33,118 nucleotides of DNA from Lachnospiraceae bacterium (GTDB lineage Bacteria > Bacillota > Clostridia > Lachnospirales > Lachnospiraceae), in the NCBI GenBank assembly GCA_024681985.1, contig JAIKZU010000054.1, positions 1 through 33,118 on the forward strand. Reading direction: 5' to 3'. Under the pieces are notes generated by a model that was not told the origin of the DNA, made no database searches, and worked only from the letters and a program-made list of their open reading frames with translations. This document shows positions 27,112-33,118 of the stretch, piece by piece (position 1 is the first letter of the stretch; each line of letters begins with the position of its first letter). Made by a program: the position numbers and the translations under genes.

Positions 27112-29205
27112 CTAAACTTCTTCGTCGTTTTCAAGTTTGCTCTTTCTGCGCTCGATCTCCGCATCCATCACATCCTGCGGTGTCTGCTGATACTTTAAGA
27201 AGCTGTAGGAAAAGGTTCCGGCACCACCGGTCAGGGAACGAAGGGTGGTCCCATATCCGTATAACTCCGCATCCGGGATCTCGGCTACGATCTCCTGCTT
27301 ACCGCCTTCTACGGGGTTCATGCCCATTACTTTAGCACGGCGCTTGTTCAGATCGCCCATGGCATCTCCGGTATTCTCATCCGGCACCAATACGTGGATC
27401 TCGGAAATGGGCTCTAAAAGAACGGGCTTCGCTTCCAAGATTCCCTTCTTCAAAGCCTGGATGGCAGCGGTCTTAAATGCCATTTCGGAAGAGTCCACCG
27501 CATGGTAAGATCCGTCGTACAGATTGGCCTTGATACCCACCACCGGATAAGCTGCCAGAGGGCCGCTCTTTACGCCTTCTTCAATACCCTTTTCCACTGC
27601 GGGGAAATAGTTCTTGGGAACTGCGCCACCCACAACGGTCTGAGAGAACTCATAGGATTTTTCCATATCCGCTGACGGCTCGAAGGTCATCTTAACGTGA
27701 CCGTACTGTCCATGACCGCCGGACTGCTTTTTATATTTGTATTCCACATCGCTCTTTGCGCGAATGGTCTCTCTATATGCAACCTTCGGCTTGCAAAGCT
27801 CGATCTCAACCTTATACTTCTCCTGAAGCATATCGGCTACGATCTCCAGATGCTGTTCACTGATACCGTACACCAGTGTCTGGTGGTTCTCACCGTCATT
27901 AACCACCTTTAAGGTAAGGTCTTCCTGGGCGATCTTTGCCAATGCAGCAGAAGCCTTCTCCTCTTCTCCTTTTTTCTTTACCTTATAGCGAAGGCAGGTA
28001 TAAGGAGTCGGGATCTCCGTACGGATATATACGATGGGATTGGCCTTTGTGGAAAGGGAATCCGTGGTGGTGACTTTATTCAGCTTACTGAGGGCACCGA
28101 TATCTCCGGCGTGCAATTCCTTAACTTCTTCTGCTTTAGATCCGCAAAGCACGTAGATCTTTCCGATCTTTTCCTCTGCATCTTTATGGTGATTAAACAT
28201 CACATCATCGGTCTTTAATACACCGGAATTCACCTTAATAAGAGAATACTTTCCTACGAAAGGATCCACGATAGTCTTAAATACGTAGGCTGACTTCGGT
28301 TTGGAGAAGTCGTAGTCCGCTTCAAATACTTCATTGCTCTTTGCATTGATTCCTGCGCATTTCAAACGATCCGGTCCGGGCAGATATTTAACGATATCCA
28401 CCATCAGGGTAAACATGCCACGGTTGGTAAGGTTGGATCCCATCAGTACGGGAACGATAGAACCATCTGCCACATTTACACGAAGAGCCTGACGGATCTC
28501 ATCATCGGAAAACTCCTCGCCGCCGAAATAGCGATCCATGAATTCCTCGGAGGTCTCCGCAACGGATTCCATTAATGCTTCTCTGCATACTTCGAGGTTT
28601 TCTTTGGAATAATCCGGAACATCCATCGTCTCGGGTTTACCCTCTCCGTTCCATCTCTTTGCGCGCTGCTGGATGACATTTACATATCCCACAAACTCGC
28701 CGTTCTCTCTCACCGGCAGATGGAAGGGAGCGATCTTCTTTCCGTATAACTCCTGCAGATCCAAAACCACCTGCTTGAAGCTGGCTTCATCAATATCCAT
28801 CTCGGTAACGAAGACCATACGAGGCAAATGATACTTTTCACACAGTTCCCATGCACGCTTGGTGCCGGTCTCCACGCCGTTCTTTCCGGATACTACGATA
28901 ATGGCGGAATCGGCGGCGGAAACTGCTTCTTCTACCTCCCCCACAAAATCAATGGATCCCGGCGCATCCAGGATATTGATCTTGCAATCCTCCCATTCAA
29001 TGGGTATCAGCGATGTCTTAATGGACATCTTACGTTTGATCTCCTGGGAATCATAGTCGCTGATGGTATTCCCATCCTCGATCCGGCCGGCACGATTCGT
29101 GATCTTTGCCAGATAGGCCATGGACTCCACAAGAGATGTCTTACCGGCGCCACCATGGCCCAGTAATACAACGTTTCTGATTTTGTCTGTTGTAAAAACC
29201 TTCAT
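27112..29205 (-). CDS. Elongation factor G-like translational GTPase paralogue (FusA2-like)
   Basis: GHGGAGKTSLVESMA, DGNTISDYDSQEIKRKMSIKTSL, domain IV YDGSYHAVDSSEMAFKTAAIQALKKGILEAKPVLLEPI. Start moved to ATG 29205 (MKVFTTDK) after GGGGGA; the ORF-track start at 29220 is a TTG. Confidence 0.92.
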   Translation of the reverse strand: MKVFTTDKIRNVVLLGHGGAGKTSLVESMAYLAKITNRAGRIEDGNTISDYDSQEIKRKMSIKTSLIPIEWEDCKINILDAPGSIDFVGEVEEAVSAADSAIIVVSGKNGVETGTKRAWELCEKYHLPRMVFVTEMDIDEASFKQVVLDLQELYGKKIAPFHLPVRENGEFVGYVNVIQQRAKRWNGEGKPETMDVPDYSKENLEVCREALMESVAETSEEFMDRYFGGEEFSDDEIRQALRVNVADGSIVPVLMGSNLTNRGMFTLMVDIVKYLPGPDRLKCAGINAKSNEVFEADYDFSKPKSAYVFKTIVDPFVGKYSLIKVNSGVLKTDDVMFNHHKDAEEKIGKIYVLCGSKAEEVKELHAGDIGALSKLNKVTTTDSLSTKANPIVYIRTEIPTPYTCLRYKVKKKGEEEKASAALAKIAQEDLTLKVVNDGENHQTLVYGISEQHLEIVADMLQEKYKVEIELCKPKVAYRETIRAKSDVEYKYKKQSGGHGQYGHVKMTFEPSADMEKSYEFSQTVVGGAVPKNYFPAVEKGIEEGVKSGPLAAYPVVGIKANLYDGSYHAVDSSEMAFKTAAIQALKKGILEAKPVLLEPISEIHVLVPDENTGDAMGDLNKRRAKVMGMNPVEGGKQEIVAEIPDAELYGYGTTLRSLTGGAGTFSYSFLKYQQTPQDVMDAEIERRKSKLENDEEV

Positions 29206-29246
29206 GAATTGTTCCCCCAATCTATATTTTTTACAAATACATTAAT

Positions 29247-29275
29247 ATTTTACTTCTCATCAGTCCTAAAAACAA
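29247..29275 (-). promoter_or_regulatory. Candidate promoter for the EF-G paralogue
   Basis: Minus strand TTGTTT - 17 nt - TAAAAT. Confidence 0.45.
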
Positions 29276-29296
29276 TGATAAGTTTTCAAATCAAAA

Positions 29297-29325
29297 TTGC
29301 CCTGGAACCTAAAATCATATACAAT
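29297..29325 (+). promoter_or_regulatory. SigmaA-type promoter for tyrA-aroA
   Basis: TTGCCC - 17 nt - TACAAT, upstream of the GGAGG/ATG at 29388. Confidence 0.62.
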
Positions 29326-29387
29326 AAGACGAGTCATTTAAAGTACGAAATATATTGCATTTTATCAATACAAACGGAGGAAATATC

Positions 29388-30485
29388 ATGAATATCCGTA
29401 CAGCCGGTTTTATCGGCCTCGGTTTGATCGGGGGATCCATCGCAAAGGCCATCCGCCAAGTCTATCCCGATATCAAGATCATCGCCCATGCATCCCATAC
29501 ATCCACCCTGGAAGAAGCCTATGACGCAGGTGTCATTACAAATAATACCCCTCTTCCTCTTTCGGAATTTGCAAATACGGACGTTTTGTTTCTGTGCTCT
29601 CCCGTTAAGGTCAATCTGGACTATATGAGCCAGCTGGCACCCCTTTTAAAGGATGACTGCATCATAACGGATGTGGGCAGCGTCAAAGGAGATATTCATA
29701 AACATGCCCATGCTTTATCTATCACAAATCAGTTTATCGGCGGACATCCCATGACCGGATCGGAAAAAATCGGTTTTTCCAATTCCGATCCCTCCCTTTT
29801 GGAAAACGCCTATTATATCCTGACAAAAGACGAGCATACGGACCAAAAGCTTTATGAGGAGTTTTCCCGGTTCATCTCCTCCCTTGGTCCTCTGGTGATG
29901 GCACTGTCTCCCGAAGAACATGACTTCGCCACAGCAGCCATCTCCCACCTGCCCCATGTCATCAGCGCATCGTTAGTCAACGTAGTAAAAAACAATGACG
30001 AAAACTCCGTATTAAAGACCATAGCCGCCGGAGGCTTTAAGGACATCACCCGTATTTCCTCATCATCACCCGTCATGTGGCAGAATATCTGCATGGAGAA
30101 CAAGGAGGAGATCCTAAAGCTCATCGACCTCTACAAACAGGAGTTAGAGCATTTTACCGAAGCAATCTCCAAGGGAAACGAGGCAGAACTGATCGAGCAG
30201 TTTTCTTCTGCAAAAAACTATCGCGACTCCCTACGGATCCGAAAGTCTTCCTTACTCCCTCGCACTTTTGAATGCTTCGTGGACATCCCGGATGTCACCG
30301 GTGTCATTGCTAAAGTGGCTACGCTTTTGGCTAAATACGATATCTCTATCCAAAACATCGGCATCGTCAACAACCGGGAATATGCAAACGGTGCGCTGCA
30401 TATCGAATTCAAGACAGAGACCGATCTTTTAAAAGCCGAAACCTGTCTTAAGAAAAACGGATTTAAAACGTTTCCCAAACAGTAG
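29388..30485 (+). CDS. tyrA: Prephenate dehydrogenase with C-terminal ACT domain
   Basis: RTAGFIGLGLIGGSIAKAIRQ; GGHPMTGSEKIGF; ACT-like FVDIPDVTGVIAKVATLLAKYDISIQNIGIV. ATG 29388 preferred, with GGAGG upstream. Confidence 0.94.
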   Translation: MNIRTAGFIGLGLIGGSIAKAIRQVYPDIKIIAHASHTSTLEEAYDAGVITNNTPLPLSEFANTDVLFLCSPVKVNLDYMSQLAPLLKDDCIITDVGSVKGDIHKHAHALSITNQFIGGHPMTGSEKIGFSNSDPSLLENAYYILTKDEHTDQKLYEEFSRFISSLGPLVMALSPEEHDFATAAISHLPHVISASLVNVVKNNDENSVLKTIAAGGFKDITRISSSSPVMWQNICMENKEEILKLIDLYKQELEHFTEAISKGNEAELIEQFSSAKNYRDSLRIRKSSLLPRTFECFVDIPDVTGVIAKVATLLAKYDISIQNIGIVNNREYANGALHIEFKTETDLLKAETCLKKNGFKTFPKQ

Positions 30486-30515
30486 CTTTTGTTCGAAAAG
30501 AAAGGCGATACGCTC

Positions 30516-31805
30516 ATGTCTCAAAATACAGTGATTCGAAAAAAGAATGCTCTAAAAGGTGAGATCACGGTTCCGGGAGATAAATCCATCTCCCATCGAG
30601 CCATCATGTTTGGTGCCTTAGCCCAGGGGATGACCGAGATTGACGGTTTTTTGGAGGGGGCCGACTGTCTCTCCACCATATCCTGTTTTAAAAAAATGGG
30701 GGTGGATATTCAGCGGGATGGATCCAAGGTAAAGGTATATGGCAGCGGACTTCACGGTCTTAAAAAGCCATCGGATACCCTGGATGTGGGAAACAGTGGT
30801 ACCACTACCCGTCTCATCAGCGGCATCCTGGCAGGACAATCCTTTGTTTCCACACTGAACGGAGATGCCTCTATCCAAAAAAGGCCAATGAAACGGATCA
30901 TGGATCCCCTTCGCAAAATGGGAGCGGATATCACTTCCATCCATCAAAATGACTGCGCACCACTACGCATTGCCCCTGCATCCACCGGGCTTCATGGGAT
31001 CGACTACATCTCTCCCGTGGCCTCCGCACAGGTAAAATCCTGCGTGCTCTTGGCCGGCCTCTATGCATCGGGAAAAACTTCCGTAACGGAACCCCTGCTT
31101 TCCCGTAATCATACTGAGCTGATGCTTTCCGCCTTCGGAGCAGACATTCATAGTATTGGTTTGAAAACCACTATTTCCCCGGATCCGATACTACACGCAC
31201 AAAAAATCCTGGTACCGGGAGATATCTCTTCGGCCGCTTACTTTATAGCAGCAGCTCTGATCACAGAAAACAGCCAACTGTTGATCAAAAACGTAAACAT
31301 CAACCCCACCCGTGCCGGTATCCTGAAGGTAGCCGAAGCCATGGGGGGTAACATCACCTATGAAAACAAACGCATCATCTCCAACGAAGAAGTAGCCGAT
31401 CTGTACGTGCGGTCATCTGCTTTGCACGGAACAAATATCAGTGGCGAGATCATCCCGACTCTCATTGATGAGATCCCGGTGATCGCCATAATGGCAGCCT
31501 ACGCCTCCGGCAAAACTACGATCGCGGATGCAGCGGAACTGAAAGTAAAAGAATCCGACCGTATCACGGTAGTAACGGAAAACCTGAAAGATATGGGCTG
31601 CGATATCACACCCACAGAAGACGGTATGATCATCAACGGCGGATCGCCTCTTCACGGAGCTGTCATCTCCACCCATATGGATCACCGGATCGCCATGGCC
31701 TTCGCTGTGGCAGGTTTAAATGCAAATGGAGAGACATCCTTTGACGATGCTACAGTGGTAGATATCTCTTACCCCCATTTTTTTAATACCTTATCATCTC
31801 TATGA
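30516..31805 (+). CDS. aroA: 3-phosphoshikimate 1-carboxyvinyltransferase (EPSP synthase)
   Basis: LKGEITVPGDKSISHRAIMFGALAQG; LDVGNSGTTTRLISGILAGQ; KVKESDRI; MDHRIAMAFAVAGL. Start at ATG 30516. Confidence 0.97.
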   Translation: MSQNTVIRKKNALKGEITVPGDKSISHRAIMFGALAQGMTEIDGFLEGADCLSTISCFKKMGVDIQRDGSKVKVYGSGLHGLKKPSDTLDVGNSGTTTRLISGILAGQSFVSTLNGDASIQKRPMKRIMDPLRKMGADITSIHQNDCAPLRIAPASTGLHGIDYISPVASAQVKSCVLLAGLYASGKTSVTEPLLSRNHTELMLSAFGADIHSIGLKTTISPDPILHAQKILVPGDISSAAYFIAAALITENSQLLIKNVNINPTRAGILKVAEAMGGNITYENKRIISNEEVADLYVRSSALHGTNISGEIIPTLIDEIPVIAIMAAYASGKTTIADAAELKVKESDRITVVTENLKDMGCDITPTEDGMIINGGSPLHGAVISTHMDHRIAMAFAVAGLNANGETSFDDATVVDISYPHFFNTLSSL

Positions 31806-31806
31806 A

Positions 31807-31833
31807 GCTAACGAGGGTAGCGTTATCGTTTTT
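31807..31833 (+). terminator. Possible weak terminator after aroA
   Basis: TAACG-AGGGTAG-CGTTA followed by TCGTTTTT. The stem is only 5 bp. Confidence 0.35.
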
Positions 31834-31839
31834 ATACAT

Positions 31840-33118
31840 TTAATTGGATACACTGAGTTCATAGATCACAAGATGGTGTTCGATAACAGAGCCAAATACT
31901 CGACAAGTAAGCACTCCGTTAGGAAACAGTATTCCTAACGGCTCATAAGTATCTTTGGTCATATCTGCAAACTGTACTCCGTTGGTGATCTGAATGGTTC
32001 CTGTGTTCCCGATGGTATAGGCGGGATCCAACATGATCAGTTCGTTTTTATTTGAAGTGTTTTTCAAATAAATATCATCGAATACATGTAATCCGGTAGA
32101 TTCCACCACCGGTGTGGCCTGAAAAAAATAATTTGTAGTGCGCCTGGCATAACCGGATCCGTTGGTCTTCATATAAGTGACGCCTTTGTTATACCCGATC
32201 TGTTCTCCTTCGGATTTACCCTGCGACTTTCCGGCTGCAAATCCGGCATCATACCCCTCTCTACTCTTTTTATCCGCAATCTCATCAATGCTCTGTGAGA
32301 TCTCCTCGATGGTAGTGGGAGCATCATCTTCCGAAAGATAATCCTTTGTCTTTTCCCGCAATATAGAAATACCGTTATGGATGGAATCGGCATATACTAA
32401 AAACGGTACCAGAGGTGCTTTATCTTCCACATCCTCACTCCGCAAATCGGCAACCGTGAATCCATTTGTCAGCAACGACGTCGCCAATGTACATTTTCCG
32501 TTACTGACTGACCGAAAAACCGATTGAATATCTTCGTCTGTTTGCCTTTCATGCGTCATGATCTCATCAATTTTTTGATGAAGTAATTCGTCCCTTTGGG
32601 ATGATAACCTACTTTCGTCACTTTGCGCAGACTCTAAAACCTCCAATTTATCACTGAGTTCCTGCAGTCCTGTTTTATTCTGCTCCTGTATTTGACTCAG
32701 TGAATCATTTGTCCTATCCTGCATCTTTTCCAATGAATCACTTGTTTGCTTTTGCATCTGTTCAAAGGATGCGTTGGATTGCTCCTGCATCCGATCTAAG
32801 GTTTCGTTTGTTTTGTTCTGCTCTAAAAACAGCAAAGACTGGGCTTCGGTTTTATCCTGTACATCTTCCAGTGCATTTAAGATTTCTTCATACTTAGCTT
32901 TGTCCTGTACCGACATGCTGTTCCATATGGTTTTAAACTCTTTTACGGATGCACTGTATGTCTTGGTGATAGCTTCCAAATCCTGACCGATGGCAGATAC
33001 TTTTTCATCCACATCCGATACTTTCCCCTCATCCATCTCTGTGAGTAGATTGGTGATCTCATTTTGCGTCTCGTAGATATCCGTCTGCAGGGTTTCCAGA
33101 TTGGTGGTCTCATGATTG
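31840..33118 (-). CDS. Uncharacterised coiled-coil / hendecad-repeat protein with GX3 array and unknown C-terminal domain; 5' end outside window
   Basis: ORF-track call begins at 33036, but the frame stays open to the window edge (…HETTNLETLQTDIYETQNEITNLLTEMDEGKV…). Contains MQEQSNASFEQ/MQKQTSDSLEK/MQDRTNDSLSQ/IQEQNKTGLQE repeats and GYDAGFAAGKSQGKSEGEQIGYNKG. Confidence 0.8.
   Translation of the reverse strand, partial: NHETTNLETLQTDIYETQNEITNLLTEMDEGKVSDVDEKVSAIGQDLEAITKTYSASVKEFKTIWNSMSVQDKAKYEEILNALEDVQDKTEAQSLLFLEQNKTNETLDRMQEQSNASFEQMQKQTSDSLEKMQDRTNDSLSQIQEQNKTGLQELSDKLEVLESAQSDESRLSSQRDELLHQKIDEIMTHERQTDEDIQSVFRSVSNGKCTLATSLLTNGFTVADLRSEDVEDKAPLVPFLVYADSIHNGISILREKTKDYLSEDDAPTTIEEISQSIDEIADKKSREGYDAGFAAGKSQGKSEGEQIGYNKGVTYMKTNGSGYARRTTNYFFQATPVVESTGLHVFDDIYLKNTSNKNELIMLDPAYTIGNTGTIQITNGVQFADMTKDTYEPLGILFPNGVLTCRVFGSVIEHHLVIYELSVSN
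31916..31941. repeat. Perfect 10-bp inverted repeat inside the coding region
   Basis: CCGTTAGGAA-ACAGTA-TTCCTAACGG, no mismatch. Confidence 0.9.
32182..32256 (-). repeat. GX3 tandem array: seven glycines at exact period 4
   Basis: Encoded peptide GYDA GFAA GKSQ GKSE GEQI GYNK G. Confidence 0.9.
32659..32823 (-). repeat. Five consecutive 11-residue (hendecad) protein repeats
   Basis: EQNKTNETLDR / MQEQSNASFEQ / MQKQTSDSLEK / MQDRTNDSLSQ / IQEQNKTGLQE, ungapped. Confidence 0.88.

Noticed and set aside
31807-31833. Strong bidirectional terminator between aroA and the coiled-coil gene
   Set aside because: Only a 5-bp stem; kept as a low-confidence plus-strand feature rather than a finding.
32659-32823. 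CRISPR-like or DNA-level tandem repeat
   Set aside because: The periodicity is 33 nt and in frame; it is conserved at protein level with diverged codons and no spacers, so it is a coding repeat.
1-33118. Mobile element, prophage or defence island
   Set aside because: No transposase, integrase, portal, terminase, toxin-antitoxin or nuclease genes recognised; gene content is mainly housekeeping. The coiled-coil ORF at the right edge alone is not enough.

Overview
The window looks like a low-GC Firmicutes (probably Lachnospiraceae/Clostridia) chromosomal segment. It is densely packed and mostly housekeeping. The long minus-strand run carries ybeY (cut by the window start), a PgpH-like HD-domain membrane protein, phoH, a pyrimidine-nucleoside phosphorylase, rlmH, a zinc-ribbon/TPR/CHB_HEX protein, fhs, ftsK/spoIIIE, glgA, a yebC-family gene, a CNNM/CBS protein, alr, nnr, an unknown coiled-coil protein, rex, an ABC-F ATPase, icd, leuS and an EF-G paralogue. 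Four genes are on the plus strand: a soluble [FeFe]-hydrogenase/Fe-S/chemoreceptor fusion, an aldo/keto reductase with a ferredoxin tail, tyrA and aroA. A minus-strand coiled-coil/GX3-repeat protein runs off the right edge. I found no tRNA, rRNA, CRISPR array, IS element or clear prophage. The most unusual items are: (1) the hydrogenase-MCP chimera (15087-17018), which has sensory-type substitutions in its H-cluster motifs and four CGAAAA motifs in its upstream region; (2) the partial C-terminal ORF (31840-33118) with perfect 11-residue repeats, a 7x GX3 array and an internal perfect 10-bp inverted repeat; (3) an EF-G paralogue with altered G3 and G4 motifs; (4) an HD-domain protein whose HD dyad reads HV; and (5) a rex-unknown-nnr gene cluster. 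Several ORF-track starts look too far upstream and are adjusted here. All calls come from reading the sequence; no database search was run.
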